Below are positions 23,780 to 35,530 of a stretch of DNA of 64,000 nucleotides, one piece after another. Source of the DNA: Sphagnum compactum (taxonomy: Eukaryota; Bryophyta; Sphagnopsida; Sphagnales); NCBI GenBank assembly GCA_965153455.1, contig OZ234493.1:32044213-32108212 (forward strand), read 5' to 3'. The notes under the pieces were generated by a model, which did not search any database, was not told the origin of the DNA, and saw only the letters and a list, made by a program, of their open reading frames with translations. The translations under genes and the position numbers were made by a program. How positions within the stretch are numbered: position 1 is the stretch's first letter; each line of letters begins with the position of its first letter.

Positions 23780-24480
23780 AGAAGCAGATGGTACTTCTGC
23801 ACTGTTTATAATAAGGACCCATTGTGGTAGGTAAGGCCCAATGAGCGGCCAGTACCAAAATAAGGGTTCATCTCCAAACCACTTTGAATGATATGGTGAT
23901 GAACACACCTGCCCTCTTCAAGTGCAATCAAGCTAGCACATGCATTCGGCACCCCCACAAAAGTAACAGAGTTTGGCTGCACACCTTGCTGCTGCATTCA
24001 TCAATATAGTTCCAGCGCCTTCTGCCCTTGCCCATATTTCACATGTCCCAATATCATGGCGCTTCAAGTGACCACATCTCGAGATGGCATCTTGTTGAAC
24101 ACTCTCCAACGCTCCTCAACGCTCCCACATTTTGCATACATGTCAACCAAGCTACTCCCCCACAAAGACATCTGACTCCAAACCACTTTGAAGGATCTGG
24201 TAATGTACATATGTGCCCTCTTCAAGTGCAACCACACTGGCACATTCATTCAGCACCCCCACAAAAAGCAACCAAGTCTGATTGAAAACCCTCCTGTTGT
24301 ATTTGTCGAAATCGTTCCAGGACCTTCTTCCCTTGCCTGCATTTCACATGTTCCAATATGGTGGCGTTCTAAGTGACCACATTTCGAGATGGCATCTTGC
24401 TGAACACTCCGGTCATGCATTTCATTATTGCTTTCTGATTCAGGCACAGAAATTTTCTTGACACATGCAATAGGAAAGTG
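23780..24480 (-). pseudogene. Broken pentatricopeptide repeat (PPR) gene fragment
   Basis: The - strand reads, with stops and frameshifts, through PLS-type PPR repeats. From the 5' side: a decayed repeat (CGHLERHH region, 24250-24440), SSLVDMYAKCGSVEERWRVF and NKMPSRDVVT (24064-24150), SAMILGHVKYGQGQKALELY (about 24010-24060), and QGVQPNSVTFVGVPNACASL and ALEEGRCVHHHIIQSGLEMN (23850-24000). Organellar RNA-binding PPR proteins carry exactly this repeat order. Two in-frame stops follow LELY and one replaces the Trp after VVT, so it is not functional. The fragment has neither a start nor an E/DYW C terminus. It probably arose by partial duplication of an active PPR gene elsewhere. Confidence 0.85.
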
Positions 24481-26140
24481 CGGGGCTAGACATGGTTACG
24501 TTTGTCGAGTTGTTGATTGCATTGAAGTATAGGAAGGTAATGTAATCAATATGCTGTGTACATTTGTCCAAGTGAAGCTCACTATAAACCTTTCTTCTTG
24601 TTTGCCAGTTGAGGTTTGGATTTCAGGTCTTCTCACATGAAAAAATCCTTTTGTCCAACCTTCAGCATTATTGCATGTGTATGGGAGGTCTCCAAACACT
24701 GCACACATGAAAATATTATTCTGCAGGACAGCATGTTGACCCTTTATGCACTTGAAGTTGTGCTATTTGATGCATTGAGCTTGATGCTGGTTTTTACAGG
24801 CTGCCATACCACATAACCAAACAGCAGCAAATGTCAGCATCAGCTTATAGTCAGGCTTCTTTTTGTCTTTGAGTGAGGAGTGTAGGTGGAGGCATTCTTA
24901 GCAAACATGAGACACTTCATGAACCATACAACTAATGATGTGATGATACTTTGCTACTAGTATGGTTCTCTTCCAACATGGAATCAGGTCGAAAACTGAC
25001 TTCCCATTCCCTCATTTCACATCCTAACACTCCACCTATACCGAACGTTCATCTAGTACAATTGTCACTGGTGTTTTCATTCCTTTTACTGGATGTCTCA
25101 AATCTCAAGTCGATTCTTATATTGGTCAAATATCATAATGTATTCTCTGGCTGCCATAAGGGAACAGAAAGGTAGCATCCGCCTTACATGTGATTCTAGT
25201 TGATCTGATTGACTGCAGGTTTAGGGCCCTTATGAAATCTTGGCTGGTTGCACTAGTTTTAGAAGTAGTTCACAAAGCTAATCAAATCCTGGTTTCCTCA
25301 CAGCCTGAGCTTACACTTCTAGGCTCTTGTAACACCAAGAAACTATAATCGCAATCTTCCTCCCAGAAAACAAATTAAAAATTTGTCAAAGCTTTGATAG
25401 ATTTCCACAAAATCTTGACAATTTCATAACTTTCTTCTTCCTTAAAATGTAACAAAATTTTTGAGGAAATTTTTCGAAAAGATACTTGAGACTTTTTTTT
25501 TTTAATCACAAAATGGCGAATTTCAGCCAAAAACAATTTCAGTAGTTAGAGAGCTCTAACAACCCCCAATTACATCTCCTGACACAGAGGCTGTGTGTGC
25601 ATTATCAAACAATGACCAAAATACATCCATTCTGGAAAGGCTGAAAAGTTCACCACCAGTCGGTCACATGAAAAATTTCCAGTCTCGAAAACTTACACAA
25701 GCTCAAGATTGGGGCCAAACACCAACATGGTGGGGGGAGGGGCATGTGCCATGACTTTCTGAGGGACTAGAATATTGAACAATGTTTCTGAGCAAAGAAA
25801 AAGTTAGACAATGCAAAGAGTTCATATAATTTATGTAAGAGGAAAGCTCGGACGAAGCACCGTGGCAAAGCTCAAACCAGCGTCAGCTTTGTTTGCTGGC
25901 ACTCTGTGGGAACCTTGGATCAGGATCATCCCCATTTTCTAAAAACCCACCAAATGATGAAACCATGTCAATCATGAAAGAAACCAAAGCATCCAAAAAG
26001 GGGGAATACAAGGAACAAAATGGAAGGACCCACGTACAAGAAAACAAAAAAAAAAACCTTAAAACTACATTTTAAAGCATAGTTTCATCACTAGCTTGAA
26101 TCCATGTCACCCACCTTAAACCCATGTTCAAAAATGTTAT
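24481..26140. other. Intergenic DNA without a recognised gene
   Basis: Composition is mixed, with moderately GC-balanced patches near 24600-24900 and 25550-25950 that look gene-like in base content but show no long open frame or motif. Nothing further can be supported. Confidence 0.4.
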
Positions 26141-26149
26141 TCATAACTA

Positions 26150-26870
26150 GTGTTTTAATTTCAAAAATCCCTTCATTCTTAAAAAATCAGCCCTTAATCT
26201 ACAAACCCAAACCCTATTCAATAAAAACCTAAACCCCATAGCTCTAATTGCTACAAATGAAACCTTAAAATTAACCCTAGTAACCCTATTGATAGTCCCA
26301 TGGCCTTCAATAGCCCTAGCCCCATAACTTTAGGCTCCCATGGCCCTAGGCCCCATAGCCCCTTCAAACCTTAAGCCCCCATGGTTTTAGGTCCCATAGC
26401 CTTATATATAACTCAAAAAAACTAAACCTTCAAATTGAAACTCTAAAAGGTGCAAAGTTGAACCCTAAAAATTAAACCCTAAAACTTCAAACTTAAACCT
26501 TAATATTTACCTTTGAAAGCTCAATCCTAAACCTTAAGAATTAAATCCTAAAAAAAACCTAAACACTAAAAATCAAACCTTAAAATAATCAATAGCCAAT
26601 AGGTAATAGCCATAGCCAAGGGCAATAGTCAATAGCCATAAACACTAATCATAACCACAAACAATAACCTTATCCATAATCGATAACCATAGTCATCATA
26701 GCCTTAATGCAAATATCCATAACTAATAATAAATAGCCATAGCCATAATAGCTATAGAGTAAATATCCATAATTAATAATCAATAACCATAGTCAATGAC
26801 CAATAGCCATAGGCAATAGCCACCTATTACATTAAACCCATATCCCCCTGGTCATAGTCCATATATTTAG
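26150..26870. repeat. Degenerate AAACCCTA / AATAGCCATAG repeat block
   Basis: The first part (26200-26580) has many AACCCTA-, CCCCATAG- and TTAAACCTT-like words. The second (26585-26830) repeats AATAGCCATAGCC, GCAATAGCC and ATAACCATAGTC with no fixed period. It looks like an old expanded simple repeat, part of it telomere-like. No coding potential. Confidence 0.65.
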
Positions 26871-27129
26871 CACCAACATTTGTTTTTAAAAAATCTTGGA
26901 AATAGCCTATGTGGATATTGTGCATTTGAGTTAGAATATTAAGTGGTTGCATTCAGAGGCTTAGACATCTTTTAAATGGCTACTTGGGAAAAAAACAAGA
27001 AAAACATATGGTGATTTGAACCCTTGGAGGGCCTATGTATTTGGCTATTGCAAGTTGCATCTTGTATGTGAACAATGGCTACTTCAAGTTTGATAAAGTG
27101 GGGATTTAGGTTATAGTAAAAAAAATTGT

Positions 27130-27275
27130 GAAGTCTTTTGGCAAAGTGTGAAAGATTGGGGTGGCAAAATTTTGCAACATCCTAGATATAAATAAAAATG
27201 CATCAAATGAGGGAGTTGAACCCTTGTCCTATAGGACATTGCCCCAATGGCAACACATGATTTGATTTGCAAACC
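27130..27275 (-). repeat. Second tRNA-like SINE candidate
   Basis: On the - strand GGGTTCAACTCC (27212-27223 on +) resembles a B box, and GTTGCCATTGGGG just upstream (about 27242-27254) resembles an A box; an unusually short gap separates them. A non-tRNA body with GCAAAATTTTGC follows. A tRNA-derived short element is possible, but the tRNA part is too decayed to assign. Confidence 0.3.
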
Positions 27276-28094
27276 AGACATTAGATATGATGATATAAAA
27301 ACAATCAAATGCCATTTTGAACTTAGGAAGATGAACTTTACTTAATACCCAATACCCATTGCCCAAACCCCATATAGGCCAAATTGGTCGACATCATGGA
27401 AATTGGGGTTCTTTTTGAAGATGTAAAATACTTTTGAACCGGCACTTGGTCATTGAGTAACCAGTGACCACACATTGACAACAATAAATAATGAGCACAA
27501 CATCAATGATCATTGATGTGAAAATGCAAGTTCAAAATTCTAACACAATACAATTTGCAAATCTAGATGCAACAACTTATAAACAAATGAAAAGTTCAAA
27601 AGGGATAGATGATAGATTAGATACCATTCAAGCAATAACAACACATTTAAAAGATGGACCAAACATGCCCAACATCTACATTATAATGAAAATCAAGATC
27701 TGATGGTGTGTCGTGGGGTATTGCAATTGTCAACATAAATCATAAGGCAACCATGATGCTTTCCGAAAAAACCTATGCATCAAACAATTACATAACACTA
27801 TCAAGTCATTAAAGTTTGAACCACTTAGTTAATGTGCCATTGTGTAGTGAATAGTGACCATCCACGATCCAAGGTATGTTTGAAACCAAAAGACCCCTTT
27901 GTGTTTTCTCCTCTGTCCATGTTATGATGGCATCATGAGAAGGAAAAATATCAATTGTGTAGTAAGGTTGCATGTACATACAAACCACCAAATCCAAATA
28001 TGCTCACAAAGGCTATTCCACAATCTTGTCTTCATGAAGGTTAGTGTTGAAAAAATCTTTTCGTTCTCTACAAACCCCATAATCTGAACCATTG

Positions 28095-28340
28095 TAATAG
28101 GTTAGTGGGTGGGTAGGCAAGTAGATATTTAATAATAGCATTGACCATTTTGACTAAATGTCTTACTCGATTAAAATTCCATTGGCCATTTGACTAAAGG
28201 TGTCATGTGTTTTTTTTCAATTTGACTAGTTATTCCATTTGACTAAATGTCATTGGCCATTTTGACCAAGGTTGTTAATTTTTTGTTCAATTTGAATAGA
28301 TGTTCAATTAACAAATAGTTAAATAGGTCGTTTCAACCAT
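28095..28340. repeat. Degenerate TTTGACTAAATGTCATTGGCC repeat
   Basis: Variants of CCATTTGACTAAATG and CATTGGCCATTTTGAC recur five to six times in 240 bp. The sequence is AT-rich, not periodic enough for a clean unit, and has no coding content. The flanking stretches 27280-28095 and 28340-28850 are AT-rich and otherwise unremarkable. Confidence 0.55.
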
Positions 28341-28734
28341 GTTGATTGGTCAAAAGATACACATGTCATTCAAGCCCCTAACCTCTAATCAAAATGTACA
28401 TGTTCATTAGTCAAAAAAGACCAATCAATCAACTTGGACTATTTGAAAAACCAAGAATTCTAGTAGTGTTTTCCAAAGCCTTGACAAAGGATTCAAATCC
28501 ATGGGGTTGTCCATAGCCCATTATGCATTAAATAACATTATGATCTTGAAAAAATAACATTGCAAGTCCAAAATGTCCACATCAATAACTGTCGAGATCC
28601 ATATTTGTCACACAAAAGTTGAAAGTTATGGGCAATTTATGATATGGTGGCAAAATCTTGATGCATTTTCAAAACCAAGGTTTTATATTCATTTAGCACT
28701 TTCTTTACTAGGAGTAACATAGAAATCCACCAAG

Positions 28735-29053
28735 TTTTAATGTTCCTAAAAATGCATTATCCTCCAATTTCCATGATGTCAATTAGTTCAACAAATTCTT
28801 GAGTTTTTTAATTTGGACCAAGTGAGAGAAGTAGGTATATCGGCTTTGTAGCACATCTTCAATTTTCCCTCCAATGGCCAACTTTGAAAGAGTTTGCATT
28901 GTCAAATTTTTGGCATGGGTTCATTATCTCTTCTTTCACCTTCTCCAATTGGTCTTGTAGCATTTGTGCAGCGATCTCCAAAACCACAAAATTGTTCCAT
29001 GATGTCATAAATTCCTTTTTTGATGTCATGAAATTTGATGTAATGGCTTGCAT
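28735..29053 (-). pseudogene. Unrecognised coding-like relic
   Basis: The - strand has a 64-codon open frame (29053-28859), MQAITSNFMTSKKEFMTSWN followed by QDQLEKVKEEI and SFKVGHWREN. Beyond a stop, AFLGTLKLGGFLCYS is readable near 28735. Composition is protein-like (amphipathic, charged) and unlike the surrounding low-complexity DNA, and a related phrase (GACATCATGGAAATTGG) occurs on + at about 27391. I do not recognise the family; a decayed transposon accessory gene is possible. Confidence 0.25.
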
Positions 29054-29372
29054 GTAGAGGAGAGAAATTAAATAAGGTCTCTTGGGCTTTTGTAGTTTAA
29101 GGGTGATGATGGACCAAGCTCAATGGGACTTTTGTGACTATTTATGATAACTTATTGTTGATATGCCTTTTATGGTATCTTGCTAGAGATGCTTTAATGG
29201 AGCATTATTTATCTGAATATTTGATTTGGATCGAATCATTTAAATATGAATCATTTGATGCTTATGATCTACTTCAGTAACATAAATCGGTACATAAGTT
29301 ACAATGTGCTAACAAAAGGTTCTTCGAATATGTTATAGTAACAATACAATAATTCATGTCTATTACTGTATA

Positions 29373-29405
29373 CTAGTTTGAACCCCGTGCCTAATGCACA
29401 AGTTT
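29373..29405 (-). other. Helitron 3' terminal hairpin and CTAG end
   Basis: The - strand shows a 7-bp stem (two G-T pairs), a 5-nt loop, a 7-nt spacer and CTAG, then host T at 29372. The stop of the helicase frame is only about 40 bp inside. This is the expected layout of a plant Helitron right end. Confidence 0.7.
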
Positions 29406-29447
29406 GTGTGCATTTGACGATACATATTACAAAATTACAATTACAAA

Positions 29448-32400
29448 CTACAGTTCCAAAACCTCTTTATATACGACATTTCGCATGTATCTATCGGGAC
29501 CCTGGCCGTTGAAAATCTTGATGTTTGCACTACTCGTGACCCGTGAAATAGCAACATACAACTGACCATGGGAATAGATTGGAGACGGCAAATATACCCC
29601 AACATTGTTGAATGTCTGATCTTGACTCTTGTTGATTGTGATCGCAAATGCCACTCGAACTGGAAATTGACGACGACGCAAAACAAATGGCCAATCAGTC
29701 CCAGAGGGGGACATGATGATGCGAGGTATGAACACACGTTTGCCGACATTGTTTCCTGTGATGATTTTCGCTTCAATGACACGCTGACCTAATCTTTTGA
29801 TAATCAACCTCGTACCATTGCACAATCATATTGATTGATTGAGATTACGCAACAAAAGGATTGGCACACCCACTTTGAGTTCCAGCTCATGATTTGTGAT
29901 ACCGCTAAATTGCAAAATGTTTAGAAATTCCACCGGATACAATGAATCCATTGAAACTCCTGTAGCAACACTTGCACCTTCTTCTGTTGGAGTCAAAGAA
30001 TTTGTGCTCAGGTACGTGTGCGATTCTTCAGATAGCGATTCTAAAATTGCATTGTTGACTTCATCAACGTCAGTATTTTTGGGGGCTAGAATGCTACGTT
30101 GCATAAGATACATGGCATCTCCAGAGTGGCACCGGTGCTCCGGATAGATGGTTCGGATTAATCCTCTTAAGCTGTAATCTTTTGTTGGCAGCCTCATATG
30201 GGATGGAATCTTGATCCAATCTTGATCCAATCTGGATCGACACCTTCTTCTTCTGCAATGGCAGGAAGATTACCGTCTCCAACATTCAACACCCATTTGG
30301 CAAACTCTCGCTGCTCTTTAGAATTGGTTGCCATGACTCGCATGTTGATATGAAAACGAAGAATTGTAACATGCTGCCAAAGATGCGATCGAGGCAAGGA
30401 AGCACTGACAATGTCTTCTAATCCCCCCTTGGGAACAACAGGCAAGATCTGTCGAAAATCCCCACCAAGGACCACGGTTTTCCCACCAAAGATTTTCTCG
30501 GTTGCCTGTGCGTCATCCAATTGCATCAAATCACGCAGGGTGCGATCAACATCTTCAAAAGCTCGGCAATGCATCATCGGTGCCTCATCCCAAATGATCA
30601 GATCAGCTTTACGCACCAACTCGGCCATTTTCATCTGTTGTGTGATGTTGCAAATTGACTCATCGTGCAGATCAATCGGAATCTTGAATCTTGAATGGGC
30701 GGTTCTGCCGCCCAGAAGCAACAAATATGCAATTCCTGATGAGGCAACTGCAAGCACGATTTTGCCTTGCCCTCGTAGACGGGACAAAAGTTGTTGCGCT
30801 CCCAAGTTCCGAGTAGACCCACTTGAGGGTCTAGGTATATGGCAATGCGGAAGGAGTTGGAACTTGGAGCACGATCCCGACTTCCAGCACTAGAGGGGGG
30901 GGGTAAGAGGGGCGTGCTAGAAGTCCCGGGAAAGACTAGGAAGAGTTGACAAGCTTTACTCACTCACACGGGCCTGCATGAAACCACACAAAGTGGTTAG
31001 AACTCATTTTGGGTCCTTTTGGTGTTGGGACAGCCACGGGTGAACTCGGACTCACTTTGACACACCACACCCCGGGCTCGGGAGTAAGCCACCACCTTAC
31101 TCCCTATAGTATACTCTGTGACTCGTCGCGGGGGTGGCATCCAAATGGCCATTTTGTCCCGGGACTCCCGGGACTCCCGCGTGGGAGTCCCGAAATCGCG
31201 CATTTTCGGGACTCCTGCGACTTTGAAGCTTCATAACTATCGGAGCAGACCTCCGATCGACTTGCCGTCTGAAGCAAAAATGTAGGTCTCGTCGAGACCT
31301 TTCCAATGGTATGTCGCGCGTTTTCTGCAGCCAAGTATTTCGGGTCGATTCCCGACTTTTAGTGGTCGGGAGTCAAAACTGGCGGACTCCCGGGAGTTCG
31401 ACTCCCAGGCCTTCTTTTGGCCATAACTTGTGTTTCAGATGTCCAAATGAGCAATGCGAGCCCATTTTAGACATCTACACTTCAAGAGCTTTCCATTGAT
31501 ATAAAGAGCGCAACAAGCCATTGAGTTTTGACCCCTCAAAACGCTCTCTGAAGTTTCGGGAGTCCTTTTGGGACTCCACTCTCACCAACTCCCAACATGG
31601 GAGTTCACTTGGGAGTGTGAGGGTTCACTCCCTCACACTCTTTGCACTCCCGGGAGCATGTGATATGACTCCCGGGTCTACTTATAGGCCCGCACACTTG
31701 CGACCCCCTTGCCTTGGTCGCAAGCCAAGGCTAGGGTTGCGACAAAAGTGTTGTTCAAACAAATGTTTTGCCGGTTCCACCACTGCCATACACAAAGAAT
31801 AGTTTGCCTTCTTTGTTTGTCACGACATTCAAAATAGTTTCGTATGCGTTGCGCTGATCATCATTGAGCCTATTTTCTGCATTGTCTACATCTCTAGTCA
31901 ATGAATGCTGATCATAAGCCAACTCTTCTTCGACCAATCGGTTTCCTCCATGAACAGAAGGGATGTAATTAGACTTGGGAAGCGTTGGAAAATCTTCCAG
32001 GTGGTGTCCATTGCGCATGAGAACCTGATCGATCTCATACAATGCACGATCCTTGAGCGCATCCTCAGAAAGGGTAACAGTTGGATCAGCACGCTCACAG
32101 CGTGTCATTGCTTCAATGTCATCGCTCAAAGACTCCCAATGTGCATCCCATAGCTGTCTGGGATTCGTGACCTCACAAAACATCAACATGGAGGCAAACA
32201 TGTCATGCAGCTGTCGTCCTGAGGCCCAAACACCGGCTTCTTCCAAGGCTTGATGCCATTCATTGTCGTCTGCAAGCAAACCCATTGTAATGCATGCATC
32301 TTTGAATGTGTTGTGCTCTCTGCCATCCACTGTCCGCAAATGCTCGTAGGATGTGGCACCTTTGACGTAATTCAGCAGCATTCGCAAATAATAACGTTCA

Positions 32401-35007
32401 CTCGATGTCGGGTGTGCATAATACATGCAATCAATGGCAAAGCCTCTCTTGCGCATTGTCTAGCGCTTCAACTTCCGATTCCACACCCATTGCTGAGGGA
32501 ATTGATCGAACGTAAGGCTTCATGCAACTTTCGATTCTTGGTTTGTTTTGAACCATTCTGTGAGCATCGTTCTGGAAATGGCTGACCGTGTTGCCACTTC
32601 CTGCACATCATCGTCATCGTCAAACAACACCATTTGCTGATTGGGCAAATGGTATTGCAGACGCTCAACGGTAGGAAACCGCTCATGCATATCAAACTTG
32701 AAGATGCGCCACGCTGCTTCCGATACAGATACATAGCGATAATCGAAATATTTTTTAATTTCATCAGTTTCGACCACATTCCCTTCGGTGGCATTGTCGC
32801 TGTGGCGTGAGATCTCAACAGTTGCACGATCATGTCCTTTATATACGTACTTGAATAGATATTTGACTGCACAAATATTGTTGCATACCTCAACGTTGAT
32901 GTGTGCATCGTATTTGGTCGATAAATAGACATTGTGCGGTACCACCCAACGATTGTCCAATTCAATGCCATGAACCAAAACTGTGTGCCCCGTATCTTTA
33001 CGCGGATAAATAGGGTATCCGTTTACATCCGTCACCGTCTCGGATTGGAATTTGCGTGGATATTGTTTTTTGCATTTGCCTTTTTCCATGCACGGGGCAT
33101 TTGGAAACACAGCTCCACATGGACCATGCATCATGCATCTGGCAACCGTCTCGTGGGCCAACTTGTTTGTTTCTGAATTCGGAAGTTCAGCACTGATCAT
33201 GTGGTCTACATCCTCGACCGTGTGTGGCTTATAGTCTTCGATAAAGAAGATGAGAATGTGTGCATGCGGCAGCCCACGCTTTTGAAATTCAACGACATAG
33301 ATTCTTGCAATCGTGCGTCCTAGAATATGGTTCTTGTGAATGTCATTGATCAACTCCTTCAGCTTGATTTTGAACACTCGGGTTACCAAATCGGGTCGAT
33401 CTTGAGGTTGCTGTCCGAGTAGCAATGCTCTCTTGATTTCAAGCCATTGGGGATTGCAAGTGAATGTAACAAACGCATCCGGGCAGCCGGCCCATCTGCA
33501 AATTGCCATGGCATCTTGATAATTTTGAACCATGGGACGTGGACCTACTGTGAAAGAAGATGGCAGAATGATCCTCTGTCCGATGGCAGCAGCGCTATTG
33601 TCACCTGCAGCGATGGCGTTTTGAAGGCCTTGGTAAAGTTCCTTGCGAAGTTTTTTTGATTCAGGCGCAGATACTTCAAGCGATTTTGTTTGATAGCCGC
33701 ATAAGCATCCACAATGTATTGATGCCGCAATCAGTCACCCCGAAGCAACGCAATGCCATCAGTGTCTCGATGTTGAAGTCGATAACCATAAAATTTCGCC
33801 ATTGTCACATTGAAGCTCAGATTCTCCCGCATGGTCTTCATCCAAATCTGCATCAGCAACAACACCATTGAGCAGAATATTCGGATGCCATCCATCCTCA
33901 CCGTAAGGAAATAACAACGGATAATGTAGAGCCATGTATCCCACATGTAGTTCGGAAATGCGCTGAAACGGGCCAGCTTGCTGAGCAAGGACGACGTCAC
34001 GTCTGTCTACAGCCTCAGAACCATCTCCTACCATCAATGCAGCGACTTCATCGGCCGTCGGCACATTGTATCGGCGGGCATCCTTTGTTCGAGAGGCAAT
34101 GAGACGCAATTTCAGATCCATGGGAGCACCTTCTGTTGGCATCATATCCCTTGCCATTTTGAACACTTCGACATAGGGATTGATATTGTACATCATGGTC
34201 AACAACCGATCCAACGTCGTTGGATCAAGCAAGGGCATAACGGCATGGCGGTTTTGATGTTCCCGTTTCGTATCATGAATGTACAGCTGTGCAAACTGTG
34301 GCCGTTGTCCTTCGGCAGGACATAGGGATCCGATTTTGTGATAAAGTTCACCTTGAATGCGAAAGGAGTACGGTCTAGGGCCTCCTGTTACCGAGCTAAG
34401 TGAATGCCAACACCAAATTGTACATGTGAATCTAATCTCGAAATTTGACGGCACTGCTCTTTTTGCTGGTTAAAAGAACTTCTAGCTCTTGCGGTGTTGC
34501 AGGAAGATTCGGCAATAGAACTTTGCCATTCTCGCAACACAGAGAAAATTGTGGGTTGTTGTTCTTCGACTTTGCCGATCGTTCTACGATCCACATTTTC
34601 GCGCTGCAGAATCCACATATTGTGTCCATTTCTCCACAATCCCATCATCCCGGGGCTGACGCATCTTCGTCTCCAAACAATTGTAATGCGTCATTGCGAA
34701 GAGAAGGCTGTTCATGTTGCTTAGCACGCCGTTCTCTCTGTAGGCGATTGCGATGTTCATGTGCAGATTCTGACGTGCCTTGATTGAATTCTGCTGGAAC
34801 ATCAATATGTGGAACATGATTTTCCAAACAGTCAGTTTGCTCGTCATTCCGTTGAGCTTCTAGGTGCTGCCGAAGGACCGTCAAAGCAGTCAAAGCACTA
34901 CCATGTTGCGTAATGAGTGCACGCATACGTTCTTGTATGTCTTCGGGCATCTTGGGGCGGGGGGTTTCTCCTGCACTCTTCTGTGCTGGTGCTGTGTGTG
35001 CAGACAT
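29448..35007 (-). pseudogene. Helitron Rep/helicase (RepHel) pseudogene
   Basis: The product would nick and unwind DNA for rolling-circle transposition. In order: an N-terminal Arg/Gln-rich region (35007-34645); a CxxC zinc-finger-like segment CGFCSAKMW and CCENGKVLLP (34629-34432); a GGPRPYSFRIQGELYHKIG region (34390-33770); the HUH Rep domain with RGLPHAHILIF (about 33260) and the paired tyrosines KYLFKYVYKG (about 32840); and a PIF1-type helicase with Walker A GSGGTGKTF (about 31770), Walker B LIIWDEAPM (about 30590), GDFRQILPVV and a C-terminal YVAISRVTS (about 29540). Breaks: frameshifts near 34630, 34440, 33900 and 32500; a TGA just after GTGKTFV where the family has Trp; the insertion at 30792-31740; a short CTTGATCCAAT duplication near 30220; and a stop near 29826. 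HUH and Walker residues remain readable. Confidence 0.9.
30783..31749. mobile_element. 949-bp insertion with 9-bp target duplication
   Basis: GACAAAAGT occurs at 30783-30791 and again at 31741-31749, and removing one copy plus 30792-31740 rejoins the helicase reading frame (GTGKTFV, then LLSRLRGQGK). The inserted DNA is much more GC-rich than its surroundings and is full of CTCCCGGGAG palindromes (31387-31396, 31647-31656), with a perfect 10-bp stem and 4-nt loop at 31169-31192. It has no open frame with homology I recognise and no clear terminal inverted repeats. A 9-bp duplication is typical of Mutator-like elements; a solo LTR is less likely because the right end does not finish in CA. Confidence 0.75.
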
Positions 35008-35361
35008 TGTTGAAGTCTAGCTACATCAACTGAAGAATTGTGCAGGCAGCGCTACTGGTGTCAAAATGTGAGCCAAAATCAATCCCCAGGGTGGCGCAGG
35101 AAATGAAAGTCCATGGCTTATTAGTTTGTACTTTGTACACATGCACCCACACACACACATTCGTTAACAACTCCATTTATGACTCCCTTTTCCTGAAATC
35201 TACAATGGATTGAAAAAAAAATATAAACCTTAAAGCGAATTTTGCAGCTTTCACAAACCACTATTAACTTTGCCACTAAACCACCAAACATGATGAATAA
35301 GTGGTTGAGGGTTATTTTAAGTGGTAGGTAAGGCCCACAGATGGGGTCATTACCAGAATAA
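35008..35361. other. Region that should hold the Helitron 5' end
   Basis: This has a CA-rich run near 35145-35160 and AT-rich DNA. No clear Helitron 5' terminus was recognised and there is no gene. Confidence 0.4.
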
Positions 35362-35530
35362 GGTGCCTGCCAACCTCAGCTGAGGGCAATGCCGAATTCT
35401 GGTAATGCCCCTGTCTGAGGGCTTTACCATATGTAGTGACCTTAAGGCGCCTGCCCAAAGCAGCAACCAAGGGCAACGCTGAACTCTGGTAACGCCCCTG
35501 TTTGAGGGCCTTATCATGCGTAACAACCAC
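35362..35530. repeat. Tandem duplication, 84-bp unit
   Basis: Two imperfect copies start at 35362 and 35446, sharing GCCTGCC, GAGGGCAATGCC and TCTGGTAATGCCCCTGT. They differ mainly by transitions, consistent with an old, methylated sequence. No gene. Confidence 0.75.

Larger units (their letters stand above)
29373..35007 (-). mobile_element. Decayed autonomous Helitron
   Basis: This is a rolling-circle transposon on the - strand, containing the RepHel coding region and a typical Helitron 3' terminus. Reading the - strand, the end shows the stem CTTGTGC, loop ATTAG, stem GCACGGG, then GTTCAAACTAG followed by T, matching the plant Helitron pattern (short hairpin shortly before CTRR, inserted before T). 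The 3' boundary is therefore placed at 29373. The 5' end (TC after host A) was not found; 35007 is only the start of the coding region and the true element extends further right. Helitrons make no target duplication. The copy is dead: multiple frameshifts, stops and a nested 949-bp insertion. Confidence 0.85.

Noticed and set aside
30792-31740. Solo LTR
   Set aside because: The flanking duplication is 9 bp rather than 5, and the right end does not finish in CA; kept only as a less likely alternative.
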